Of a stretch of 64,000 bases of DNA, positions 1 through 10,515 are shown piece after piece. Where the stretch lies: contig JAJGOT010000562.1 of assembly GCA_022457155.1 (NCBI GenBank), positions 310,001-374,000 on the forward strand, in the 5' to 3' direction. Origin of the DNA: Cladopsammia gracilis (Eukaryota; Cnidaria; Anthozoa; Scleractinia; Dendrophylliidae). Within the stretch, counting starts at the first letter, position 1, and each line of letters begins with the position of its first letter. Position numbers and translations under genes: made by a program. A model generated the notes under the pieces. It had not been told where the DNA came from and searched no databases. It saw nothing but the letters and a program-made list of their open reading frames with translations.

Positions 1-640
1 AGATGCTGAAGAAGTAACTGGTTGTGATGCTGAAGGAGTCACCGGTGATGATGCTGAAGGAGTAACTGATGATGCTGCTGAACAAGTAACTTGTGGTGAT
101 GCTGAAGGGGTAATTGGTGGTGATGCAGGAGTGATCGGTGGAGATGCTGAAGAAGTAACTGGTTGTGATGCTGAAGGAGTCACCGGTGATGATGCTGAAG
201 GAGTAACTGATGATGCTGCTGAACAAGTAACTTGTGGTGGTGCTGAAGGGGTAATTGGTGGTGATGCAGGAGTGATCGGTGGAGATGCTGAAGAAGTAAC
301 TGGTTGTGATGCTGAAGGAGTCACCGGTGATGATGCTGAAGGAGTAACTGATGATGCTGCTGAACAAGTAACTTGTGGTGAAGATGAAGGGGTAATTGGT
401 GGTGATGCAGGAGTGATCGGTGGAGATGCTGAAGAAGTAACTGGTTGTGATGCTGAAGGAGTCACCGGTGATGATGCTGAAGGAGTAACTGATGATGCTG
501 CTGAACAAGTAACTTGTGGTGATGCTGAAGGGGTAATTGGTGGTGATGCAGGAGTGATCGGTGGAGATGCTGAAGAAGTAACTGGTTGTGATGCTGAAGG
601 AGTCACCGGTGATGATGCTGAAGGCGTAACTGATGGTGAT
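1..640. repeat. Higher-order tandem repeat, 141-bp period
   Basis: The motif GTGATCGGTGGAGATGCT recurs at 131, 272, 413 and 554, a constant 141-bp spacing. Within each 141-bp block the 21-bp heptapeptide-coding unit varies, so the array was amplified as blocks of about seven units. Beyond about 640 only the basic 21-bp unit persists. Near-identity of the blocks implies recent expansion. Confidence 0.9.
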
Positions 641-1150
641 GCTGAAGGGGCAATTGATGGTGATGCTGAAGGGGTAATTGGTGGTGATGCTGAAGGAGTA
701 ACCGGTGGTGATACTGAAGAAGTAACTGGTGATGATGCTAAAGAAGTAACCGGTGGTGATGCGGAAGGAGTAACTGGTGGTGATGCTAAAGGAGTGATCG
801 GTATCGATGCTGAAGGAGTGATTGGTGGTGACGCTGAAGGAGTAACCGGTGGTGATGATGAAGGAGTGATCGGTGGTGATGCTGAGGATGTCACCAGTGG
901 TGATACTGAAGGAGTGATCAGTAGTGATGCTGAGGGAGTAACTGGTAGCGATGATGAAGAAGTAACCGGTGGTGATACTGAAGGAGTAACCGGTGGTGAT
1001 ATTGAAGAAGTAACCGGTGGTGATGATGAAGGAGTAACCTGTGATGATGCGGAGGGAGTAACCGGTGATGATGCGGAAAGAGTAACCGGTGGTGATGCTA
1101 AAGGAGTAACCGGTAGTGAAGCTGAAGGAATACCCGGCGGTGACAAGTAG
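2..1150 (+). CDS. 3' end of an acidic degenerate-heptapeptide repeat protein (partial at window start)
   Basis: An open frame runs without a stop from the window edge to TAG at 1148-1150. It reads as about 54 degenerate 7-residue units of the form G-(G/D)-D-A-E-(G/E)-V-(T/I). The protein is rich in D, E, G, V and T, with almost no basic residues and scattered Cys in some units. No initiator is visible, so the gene starts outside the window. Repeats whose unit length is a multiple of three can stay open by chance of composition, but a terminal stretch with less regular units and a clean stop favours real coding. It may be an extracellular or calcium-binding low-complexity protein; that is a guess from charge only. 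No family is recognised. Confidence 0.45.
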   Translation, partial: DAEEVTGCDAEGVTGDDAEGVTDDAAEQVTCGDAEGVIGGDAGVIGGDAEEVTGCDAEGVTGDDAEGVTDDAAEQVTCGGAEGVIGGDAGVIGGDAEEVTGCDAEGVTGDDAEGVTDDAAEQVTCGEDEGVIGGDAGVIGGDAEEVTGCDAEGVTGDDAEGVTDDAAEQVTCGDAEGVIGGDAGVIGGDAEEVTGCDAEGVTGDDAEGVTDGDAEGAIDGDAEGVIGGDAEGVTGGDTEEVTGDDAKEVTGGDAEGVTGGDAKGVIGIDAEGVIGGDAEGVTGGDDEGVIGGDAEDVTSGDTEGVISSDAEGVTGSDDEEVTGGDTEGVTGGDIEEVTGGDDEGVTCDDAEGVTGDDAERVTGGDAKGVTGSEAEGIPGGDK

Positions 1151-1950
1151 CAGAAACCATAGATGATGATTCAGGAGGAGTGGGTAGATCAAGCACAACA
1201 TAACGATATTGGCTTCGCATTATTAAAACGTTTTTCTCTTCATAAATGAAAACAAATATAGTATCATCTGCTTTTGCTTTTTTATAAAGGAATTATGTTA
1301 TCATTATATTGTTGACGTGTTTATGTTGCAGTCCTAAAGTGGAAAAGGCAGGTTTTATAAGGACTATATTACCTTGAGTGTGATAACAATCCCTTTTAAG
1401 AAACCAAGATGTAATGTTGGCGGTAGCAATTTAATGTAAGTTAAGCACGGTTTCATAAAACGCAACGCTGTAAAACGTCTAATTTGGTAAATAAAAAATG
1501 GAGAGAAATATATATATTTTGACTACTTGTTTTGCTTACATAATCAAGGTTTGTTCATATGAGTCTGGTAACTGAGAACACAGATTGCATGCATATCTGT
1601 ACTGTCTTCTATGCGGAAAAAGAAGTTGATCTGTTCATAGGTTGGTTAGGTCCAACACCTTCACTCCTACCATTTAAGTGTGTAATATGATTTTAACTTT
1701 TGAGTCTGTGGATGAAATCTTACGTTGCGAGCACCATTTAAATGGAAGCACTTCAGCTACACTTTCCCATGGTGCTGTTTGTTTTATCATTGTTTAAAGC
1801 TTTATTAGGCATTATTATACGACAATGCTGTTGCGAAGCAGCATCTGTCCTGGTTTACCGCTGCAAAATGGATTTGGAAGAAGAAAGGAATCATAACTGC
1901 AATCCTGGCCACTTCGTTTAGGACACTTAGCGATTCTTCACAAAAAAGCT
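1151..1950. other. No gene recognised
   Basis: AT-rich non-coding sequence follows the repeat-protein stop. I see no homologous protein fragment, RNA gene or strong repeat in it; it is plausibly the 3' UTR and downstream sequence of that gene. Confidence 0.5.
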
Positions 1951-2235
1951 CGACTTCTTCATGTAATCCTCTCCCCTCCCCCCCCCCCCCCCCCCAACCC
2001 TGAGCAATGTTAACATCCAGGGGCTGGATTCACGAAGTCCTCCTAAGTTAAGACATATCCTAAGTATTGTTTCTTAACAATAGCCTATTGTTAGAACGAC
2101 AATAGACTATTGTTAAGGGAAAATACTTAGGATATGTCAACTTAGGAGGGTTTCGTGAATCCGGCCTCTGGATCTTAACATTGCTCAGGGTGTGTGTGGG
2201 GGGGAAGAGGAGGGGGGTTTTACATGAAGAAGTCG
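1951..2235. mobile_element. Foldback (MITE-like) element
   Basis: Two arms of about 140 bp are inverted copies meeting near 2095: CGACTTCTTCATGTA at 1951 pairs with TACATGAAGAAGTCG ending at 2235. The poly-C and poly-G tracts, GAGCAATGTTAACAT and CTTAGGATATGTC-type segments also match. There is no ORF. It is a non-autonomous hairpin element. Confidence 0.75.
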
Positions 2236-2923
2236 TGGGTAGGGTTAGGAGCCAGAAATGCGTCAGACGTTTACGACAATTTATCGACTTCAAGTCAACA
2301 TTGTAGAGGGGGCTGGGATTAAACTAAATATTTGTTGAATTTCTATTTCTTTGAAGATCGGCGATATTCAAGTTGACGCACAAGGTTATAAATTAGTGCA
2401 TGGTCTCCTAATTAGTGGTGTGTCCGTAAAGTAATTGGGCACCAAGATTGTAGCTTCAAGAGACTATTGACTCTATTAAATACCTTAACCATCGGGCGTA
2501 CACGCAAAATTTATTGTCTAGTTTGCAAGCCAAAAATGATGGCAATAAAACTTTGGTTGTTCCATCACTTTATTTTTCTTTTGCTTCTCAATTAAATTCA
2601 AAAAGGAAACAACGCTGGGTTGACCTCATGCTACTTATGACATCATACGTCGTTCTCATAGCAACCGATTATCACCAAATTTTGCCAAAATCTGTCTCAC
2701 GGATTCTGAATGAACAGCCACTGAAGATGGCATCTGTTGACAATAAATTCTCTAGAGGGTGGATTGTCGAGTTTGCAAGCCAAAATAGACGGCAGTTAAA
2801 CTTCGTTTTTTTCGTTTTTTTTTTCTTTTGCTTCTCAATTAAATTTATGGCATTGTTATGGCTAAATCGAGAAACAGAAATATGCGCTGTGGTTGTTTAA
2901 ATGTTTTTTTTTCTTTTCTTTTG

Positions 2924-3280
2924 TCTGAGCGCGTGAGCGTCAGCCGCTACTGTATAAAGCTCAGAATAATTAATTCATATACACATTTTCAGTTTCCTGT
3001 TGATGTTACTATTTCGTGGCTCAGTTACACAAGCATTAATTAATAACAGCGAAAACTCGTACTTTTGATCGACAGTTTCATAACTCTCATGAATACTTGT
3101 TCTTTTATTTTGTCTGAGCGCGTAAACGTCAGCTGCTCCTGTAAGCTCAGAATAAATTTATTCATATACACATTTTCAATTTTCTGTTGATGTTATTGTT
3201 TCGTGACTCAAATACACGAGCATTAATAACAGCGTAAAATCGACAGTTTCATAACTCTCATGAATACTTTACTATTAAGA
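2924..3280. repeat. Diverged tandem duplication, about 190-bp unit
   Basis: Two copies begin TCTGAGCGCGT and share the segments AAGCTCAGAATAA, CATATACACATTTTCA and GACAGTTTCATAACTCTCAT. Just upstream, 2518-2600 and 2765-2850 share a similar older duplication around GTTTGCAAGCCAAAA. No coding content is recognised. The remainder of 2236-3651 shows nothing else. Confidence 0.65.
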
Positions 3281-3651
3281 AACGTTTCATTGCAAAAAAT
3301 GTAACACAACGCACAACACCAAAATAAATTACTGCTCAACAGCTTTCATTTGAATGATAATTATTTAGGATTTCATTCAAAAACGCAAAACTTCTATAGA
3401 AAGTCATTAATATGTCTCATGTAGGTGAGAAATATTCTGCGCGTCCGTGTTATTGGACTAAATAGTTTATTTACTTATATTTCAGTTCTACTCAGACGAG
3501 CGCAGCGAGAGAAAAACGGTTTTCATAACGGGAAAATGTTCATCAGGCAAATTGATTTCACTGAAAATCAACCCAAACTGTCGCGTCGTTTTTCCGCAAA
3601 AACTTAAACAAGATGAGCGAGAGAGTTGAGTCAAATATTTGCATATTGCTA

Positions 3652-4078
3652 TTAAAGGGAACCTCCATTGTTATAACAAATTGACGTTAAATTGTTGGAT
3701 ATAAAGTCTAAATTAAAAAGTTTTAAAAAACAGGTGCAAATATAATTTTAGTTTACAAGAAATGGATATGAATATCGCCTATTTTCGCTTTTAAATTTCC
3801 CGCGCGCCGCCATTTTGAATATTTATGACGTTTTACGGTTGTCTAATTGTTGCATACAAAAGAACTTCGATTCTTAACAATAGCGGCAACCGTAACGCGT
3901 CATAAATATTCAAAATGGCGGCGCGCGGGAAATTTAAAAGCGAAAATACGTGATATCTTTATCCATTTTATTTGTACAATAAAATTATATTTGGACCTGT
4001 TATTTTAAAAAAATTAAATTCGACTTTATTTACAACAATTTAACGTCAATTTGTTCTGACGATGATGGTTCCCTTTAA
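3652..4078. mobile_element. Foldback element with TTAAAGGGAACC ends
   Basis: The termini TTAAAGGGAACC and GGTTCCCTTTAA are inverted. Long arms follow, including TTTAAATTTCCCGCGCGCC and its complement on either side of a short loop near 3850-3880. It is a non-coding MITE-like hairpin. Confidence 0.75.
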
Positions 4079-4664
4079 AACCTCGATTCTTTTGTGTGCC
4101 TTGTGCATTTTACGTCCAAGTACAACAAAAGCCCAGTTCCATTTGGGAATTAATATATATCTTTTTGTCAATCTCTTTTAAATGCAGACTGTTCTAAGTA
4201 ATACTTAGCTGCACTCATCTCGGCTTCTGTCAGTGAACTATACTGATCTGGCAAATATTTTGTCATCTCTTCAAGCACATCAAAGGATAAGGGCACCTGT
4301 CGCTAAAAATAACTTTCAGCTAGCCATCGCTGTCAACGAAATCGAAGAGTGTTGTCAAAAGAAAATTATCCATTTCTCTTGCGGCAGTTCAGCTTTCGTT
4401 TTCAGTTCGATATTCGAGCATCTAAATATCCCAACTGTCAGTATAGTTTTAAATTCAGTGTATCTTAAATGGCTCTCAAGCCACCGAAGCGAATAATTTA
4501 AGTCGAGTACCTTAATGTATTTAATGTAGTCATCAATTAAATGCATCTCTCCGGGTCTCCCTTTACGCGACCATCGCGAAGAGTAAACATCACTAATTTA
4601 CACGAAAACTTATTTTTCTTCGGCATAGCCACCAGATTTCGACATCAGCGTTTCCTGAAGCTCA
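4079..4664. other. No gene recognised
   Basis: Unique-looking AT-rich sequence between two foldback elements. The short open frames on both strands have no recognisable domain. Confidence 0.4.
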
Positions 4665-4930
4665 TAAGGGACGGACCATTATTTTTTTTGACGCGGGAGG
4701 GGGGGGTTGGAAAATTTTGAAATTAATTGTTTGCAGCGGCTATGGACACTGAAATAAAATGTTCGCAAGGATAAAGAAAAAAATTGTTTGCTGGAAGTAT
4801 GGCATTTGGACGGAGACAAAATAAATTGTTTGCGGTAGGTGCCGCATATAAAAAAAATATTTTTGTATGTGAACTATTTCCACCCCCCCCCCCCCCCCCC
4901 TCCTCAAAAAAAATAATGGTCCGTCCTTAA
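4665..4930. mobile_element. Short TIR element (TAAGGACGGACCATTA ends)
   Basis: The left end TAAGGGACGGACCATTATTT and the right end AATAATGGTCCGTCCTTA are inverted, with G- and C-homopolymer tracts just inside each end. About 265 bp, non-coding, MITE-like. Confidence 0.75.
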
Positions 4931-5547
4931 CTGCCTTTGTTTCGCCTTTTCAAGCGATAATGCAGTAGTCAATGTTAACCCCCACCCCCATCCCGGGACC
5001 AGGTGGGGATTCGTGGGGCGAAGTAGGGGATTTGAGATAAAAAACATCCCGATGGTGTCGGGATTGGGCACTTTTAGTATTTATCGGTCCCCTGGGTGCG
5101 GGAAATGGGTGGTGATTTGTACTGAGCCTGCCTTTGTGAAGTCAGCGATTTTTCATCCCAAGAGGTAGTACTTCATATATGGGCACACAAAGTTGAGAGC
5201 TTTGTGAGGTCAAAGAAGAGGTGAGTTGCTTTTGTTATTTAAATCTATGAATTTGCAATTAAATTTTCGAAAATTTAAGGTGGCTCTGAACCCTATGTAC
5301 AGAATTTTTTTTAAACTTTGCAAAAGATTGTATCTTAACATGCCAATTTCAATTCGATAATAAAAAATGGGGGTCATCCAGATCGTCTTTTAGTTATAAG
5401 CACGTAAAGCTAAATTTAAGGGTATCTTTAACAGGTTATACTGTTACTATGGTAACATGTTACATCATACAAGAGAACACAACTTGTTCACCAATGATTG
5501 GGCATTTGTTTGATACCATTATTGAAGCACCAACTGATAAAGAATTA
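4931..5547. other. No gene recognised
   Basis: A GC-richer patch (4975-5110) and then AT-rich sequence; no coding or RNA signature seen. Confidence 0.4.
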
Positions 5548-5549
5548 TA

Positions 5550-6584
5550 CAGTCCAACCTGTATATAACGGCCCTGTATTAAGCGGCCACCCTCTATTAA
5601 GCGGCCAGTTTTCAAAGTCCCGATTTTTCGCTCATACAAACGCTGTATTTGTTACCCGTATTAGGCGGCCACCTCTATTAAGCGGCCGCGGCCACCCTGT
5701 AGCAGTCCTATGTTTGTCTTTCTTTGCAATTTTTACCTGTATTAAGCGGCCACCCTTTGAACGGAAACTAAGCCACATGTCATTTTATGCGGTATTTTAT
5801 TGTGTTTAAAATGCGATCCATCGTACAAAGCTACTGTAAGCTGATAACCGGCCGTTTAGTATCGTTAACGCTTTGCAGATGTCCGCAATGTGCTGAAATA
5901 CAGACAAAATCACGAACACAAAAAAATGTTCGTTTTGAATATGCTTCACTCTTTAGCTAGAAATTCCTCTTTAATTAGTTTGTTCTTCAGCCATGTGATA
6001 GAGAATGAATCGCCTTCAAACGTATACTCGCAATGGATTTTAACTGCACATTGAACGTTATAGAGCGTATGCACTCACGTGGCAAGCAGCTATGCAAATT
6101 TATTGGAACAAAAGAAAGTGTTAACATAAGAAAAGCGTTCAAATCCCACAGGATTGTTTTGGTACACCAACATGGCCGCCGTTCTATTGTTTTGGTACAC
6201 CAATATGGCCGCCGTGACGTCATGTGCATACGCTCTATAACTGCACTTTGAACGTAACAACTATGAAATGACGGAATGAGATATTTTGTACGTGTGAACT
6301 GTAAGTCATAGAAATACAATACTGTATACCGTAGAAGGGTAGAGGACAATTTATTGCACAGTACTTTTACACAATGTTACGTTAATTGGCGCTGAACTTT
6401 GTTTAAAGTATTGATCGCTTAAAAGAGTGTTGATTGTCTTATTAGTTCCTTGCATGAAGTGTTTTTGTATGATATGCCATTAAAATTGACATTAGACCAC
6501 ACCCAGTGAGTATTTTTAGTGATCCTGTATTAAGCGGCCAGTTTCTCAAGTCCCGAGGGTGGCCGTTATATACAGGTTCGACTG
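5550..6584. mobile_element. Non-autonomous pogo/Tigger-like element with TA flanks
   Basis: The ends CAGTCCAACCTGTATATAAC and its inverted counterpart (CAGTCGAACCTGTATATAAC read from 6584) are flanked by TA. Subterminal AAGCGGCCACC motifs recur inside both ends, a pattern typical of pogo/Tigger-type Tc1-mariner elements. No transposase is encoded. A smaller foldback element is nested at 6059-6239. Confidence 0.65.
6059..6239. mobile_element. Nested foldback element with 17-bp flanking duplication
   Basis: Inverted ends TATAGAGCGTATGCAC and GTGCATACGCTCTATA. The 17-bp AACTGCAC(A/T)TTGAACGT lies on both sides (6042-6058 and 6239-6255), so the insertion is recent relative to the host element. 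Contains a doubled TTGTTTTGGTACACCAA unit. Confidence 0.65.
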
Positions 6585-6847
6585 TAGAATTGATCCATCA
6601 AAGTAAGTAAAATTTTCACCTCTCTACTCGCTCGCTTTCTAAATCTTAAATGTCTTAGGCCTCAACCTGAAATGTTCCATAAAGAGTGAAGACTTACATG
6701 GTTAAAATAAATAAACTGAGTGCTCCAGTGCTCACATACCACTTCCGGTCATCACTTACTAATTTTCAGAATTATTTCCGTTTCCTCATTTTTTAGTTAA
6801 AATCATTTCCGCTTCCTCATCTTTTAGTTGAAATCATTTCCGCTTCC

Positions 6848-7050
6848 TCATCTTTTAGTTTTATCGAACATCTTTTAGTTTTATCAAACATCTTTTAGTT
6901 TTATCAAACATATTTTAGTTTTATCGAACATCTTTTAGTTTTATCAAACATCTTTTAGTTTTATCGAACATATTTTAGTTTTATCAAACATCTTTCTGTC
7001 CTATCAAACATCTTTTAGTTGTATCAAACATCTTTTAATTGCATCGACCA
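6848..7050. repeat. 20-bp tandem array
   Basis: About ten units of the form CATCTTTTAGTTTTATC(A/G)AA, preceded by a 32-bp-period variant ending CTTCCTCATCTTTTAGTT. Minisatellite, non-coding. Confidence 0.85.
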
Positions 7051-7280
7051 TCTTTTATTGCACATAACATCGATGTTTGCAACATAACATTAGTGTATGC
7101 ACATTCGACATTGATGTAATGATATTTCGATATTTTGTCCGTAAAAAAGCGCCATACCCGGCCCGCTTTTCTTCAAAGTTTCTTCAAAGTTTCTTCAGCA
7201 GCAAAAACAACTCCCTCAAGTGGTAGGAGCATTTGATGACTTTGGTAGGCGGACGATGTCCCCTGGGTCAGGGGAATTTG

Positions 7281-7613
7281 TCAACATTTGACCGAGGTTG
7301 TTTTCAAATTCCCACCTGGTCCCGGGGTAGGGGGGTAGGAGTTAACATTGACTCCTGCATAAACCCCCAAAAAAAGAGTTACTAGAATTTCAATCGTCAC
7401 AAATCCAAATAAAGTTTTCTTTTCTTTCACTTTCTGGGAAAGACCTTTTTGATTCTGTATATCATTGCTCTCTGTTGTGGTCGTTTCAATTGTCGTGCGC
7501 TGTTTTGAAGTCAGTCCCATGATACTTACACTCGACGAACTGCTAACCACAACAGTTGCAGCTCTCGTCTCTTTTGTCGACATAGCGGACGTGATTACCG
7601 AGGTTTTCTTCAT
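7281..7613 (-). CDS. Doubtful 110-aa open frame with one hydrophobic segment
   Basis: ATG at 7613. The product begins with a Ser/Thr-rich region, then a hydrophobic stretch (about residues 67-88, LFGFVTIEILVTLFLGVYAG) and a Pro-rich tail. It could be a small membrane protein or first exon. It overlaps an imperfect inverted repeat and has no recognised family, so it may be fortuitous. Confidence 0.15.
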   Translation of the reverse strand: MKKTSVITSAMSTKETRAATVVVSSSSSVSIMGLTSKQRTTIETTTTESNDIQNQKGLSQKVKEKKTLFGFVTIEILVTLFLGVYAGVNVNSYPPTPGPGGNLKTTSVKC

Positions 7614-7816
7614 ATTACTACAGGTTCATATGATTCAAAGTTAAGTTAAGCGCCCTGTGGTCTGTACATTCAGTTGATAATACTGCATGTTTATATGATT
7701 TAAAGTTAAGCGCCCTGTGGTTTGCACGTTGATATTACTACAGGTTCATATGATTCAAAGTTAAGGTCCCTTTGGTTTGTACATTGAAATTACTACAGGT
7801 TCATAGCGGAGCACTT

Positions 7817-8500
7817 CTCAAGCATGTTAAGGCATGGCTTGTACCTTGGTGTAGACCCCCCGCGAAGTAAATTCTGTTTTCCTTTGAAAGTAATGTATTT
7901 TAGCCCCAAGAGTCACCAAAAGTATACAACAAACTGGATTTAGCGTCCTTAAATAACTTAAGGCTTGATTATTGTGGTCACGTGTCTGATGACGTCATAA
8001 TTTGGACCAAAAGGAAACTTCAAATGGGGTAAGGATGGTTAACTTTAGCCAAGAGAAAATCATAAGCAATTGTTTGCCTCAATGCATAAATACTATCCCT
8101 GCCCGGAATGGACAATTTTTGTATTTTATTAACAAGATATTAAGAGACAAAATATGTCACGTGACCTGTTTTACGAAATAACCCTTTAACTGTAAATCAT
8201 AGTCAACCATTCCGGCCAGATTCATATAGGAGAGAAGCGTACAAATACATTAACGGTTCAATTTATATCCATTATATGCCATCTCGGCACCCCATTTTCA
8301 ATTTTCTTTTTGTGTAGGAAAACAATCATAACAGGTCACGTGATACAAATATGCGACATTTAAAGTAAACAATGGTTTAAGGTTAACAAGTTTTATCCTG
8401 CTGCTAAGTTTGAGCCTGTTTAGGTGAATCACTTTGAAGTTATGATCGTTTTCAGGTTTTATGCAAATTAGGCTCTGAGCCATGCCTTAACATGCTTGAG
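7817..8500. mobile_element. 684-bp TIR element inserted in a dispersed repeat
   Basis: The ends CTCAAGCATGTTAAGGCATG and its complement are inverted. The occupied site reads GCACTT-element-TTGCC, while the other copy of the host repeat near 62052 is uninterrupted (GCACTTGCC). This shows the insertion directly, with a TT flank duplication. No ORF of note. Confidence 0.75.
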
Positions 8501-8502
8501 TT

Positions 8503-9695
8503 GCCAGGCCGAAGGCCTGGCTTCGCAGCCCCATACTCATAGAACCAGAACCTGTGCCCGTCATTTTTCATGGTCATGGCTAGCCGAATGTTTCGCGGGC
8601 GCGCGTGTGCCCGCCCTCCGTCCGCCCGCCGTCGCGCAGGACCGGACTACTGTAGCTCCGCCGTCGCGCAGGACTGGCTCGCGGGCGCGTATGACGTCGC
8701 AAAACATGCGCGTACGACGTCATGTTGAAACCAAAGCGAGGCTTTGTTTTTGGCGCGGTTACACGGCCGAATGTCACGTCAGCTAGAAAAACACTTTGAT
8801 GTTTTGCTGTGAATTTACTAAACGGAGAAAACCGTTTAAATTAAAGGCGTTATTTCCCTGAATATTTCACGGTTTGCTACTCAAGACAAGGATACTAATT
8901 AAGGGATACTCAGAAGCCGCTTCGAGGAACTTCATGTATTACGTTTACATCAAATGCGGGGATGTTTGTTTTCTACGGATTTCAGAACCAGAAGCGGAGA
9001 TTTAAATTTCCAAGCAAGCGAGGGACTTAAAGGTAAAACAGATTACAGTTTTCGATGAGAATTATGTTGATATCAATCTGTGAGTGACTTTTTATTGGTG
9101 TTATTGTTAGTTTTGGAGAATTGATTTTAAAACGTGCTTAAATTCAGTTGTATCGATCTCTTGAATTTCATCGAAGAAAGCTTGAACTCGATGAGCTATA
9201 ATTAAATGGTACGCGTTTTGCTTTTAAACGTAAACTAATGGAGATTTGAATAAATTTTTTCGAAAGAAGATTGTGTTGTCCATTTTTATGTGTTTGTTCA
9301 TTCATTAGATAGTTTGAAAAGCGATTTTATGTAAACAAAACAAGACTTAGATTTAATACTCGTGTCTCCTGATGCAAATTTGGCAAATCAGATTCTCGGG
9401 CATTTTTTGACAAGCAACAACTGTATTTTATTTGTAAAATAGTCGTAATAGTTATTCTAGACGGAGAAAAAGTTGTTTTTGTGAACTTTTGTACGGTCTT
9501 AATATGTACTTTGCAGACGGTCGGGTAATACTGCTTATGAGAATTGCTAAAATTGAAAAATAGCCCGGTCGTCAATCTTAATTCTTGTGCTTCCGACCTT
9601 TCACCTAAGTTAAGTTTCATCTTAGCTAAGCTTGTTCAGAGGGTGTTCAGAGGATGTTCAGAGGGCGCCGCTGTTAGGCTAAGCCTAACTATATA
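8503..9695. repeat. Dispersed repeat, copy 1 (about 1.2 kb)
   Basis: Starts at GCCAGGCCGAAGGCCTGG and is collinear with 62058-63330 through ATTTTTCATGGTCATGGCTA, AAACATGTGCGTACGA-like, GGCGTTATTTCCCTGAATAT and TAATTAAATGGTACGCGTTT segments. The two copies differ by small indels, including a duplicated 55-bp piece near 62625-62700 in copy 2. No conserved protein; class not recognised. Confidence 0.8.
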
Positions 9696-9697
9696 TA

Positions 9698-10515
9698 TTA
9701 CATTGATATTAGTACAGGTTCATATGAATCAAAGTTAAGAACGCTGTGGTTTGTTCATTGAATTATTACAAGTTCATACGATTCAAAGGAAAGAACCCTC
9801 TCGTTTGTACATTGATATTACTACAGGTTCATATGATTCAAAGTTAAGACCCTCTCGTTTGTACATTGATATTACTACAGGTTCATATGATTCAAAGTTA
9901 AGAACCCTGTGGTTTGTACATTGATATTACTACAGGTTCATATGATTCCAAGTTAAGACCCCTGTGGTTTGTACATTGATATTACTACAGGTTCATATGA
10001 TTCAAAGTTAAGATCCCTGTGCTTTGTACATTGATATTACTACAGGTTCATATGATTCAAAGGAAAGAACCCTGTGCTTTGTACATTGATATTACTACAG
10101 GTTCATATGATTCAAAGTTAAGACCCCTGTGCTTTGTACATTGATATTACTACAGGTTCATATGATTCAAAGTTAAGACCCTCTCGTTTGTACATTGATA
10201 TTACTACAGGTTCATATGATTCAAAGTTAAGAACCCTGTGGTTTGTACATTGATATTACTACAGGTTCATATGATTCAAAGTTAAGAACCCTGTGGTTTG
10301 TACATTGATATTACTACAGGTTCATATGATTCCAAGTTAAGACCCCTGTGGTTTGTACATTGATATTACTACAGGTTCATATGATTCAAAGGAAACAACC
10401 CATGTGGTTTGTACATTGATATTACTACAGGTTCATATGATTCAAAGGAAAGAACCCTGTGGTTTGTACATTGATATTACTACAGGTTCATATGATTCAA
10501 AGGAAAGAACCCTGT
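9698..10515. repeat. About 55-bp tandem array (roughly 15 copies)
   Basis: The unit contains TTGATATTACTACAGGTTCA, then TATGATTCAAAG(T/G)(T/A)AAG, and ends near GTTTGTACA. Spacing between units is 54-55 bp. Three isolated units at 7612-7810 are the same family. Non-coding satellite-like DNA. Confidence 0.9.

Noticed and set aside
2514..3043. Open frames of 60-128 codons
   Set aside because: AT-rich, poly-T-derived hydrophobic sequence over a duplicated non-coding repeat.
9698..10515. Possible CRISPR-like array because of regular spacing
   Set aside because: Spacers are not unique; whole units are repeated, so it is a tandem satellite in a eukaryotic genome.
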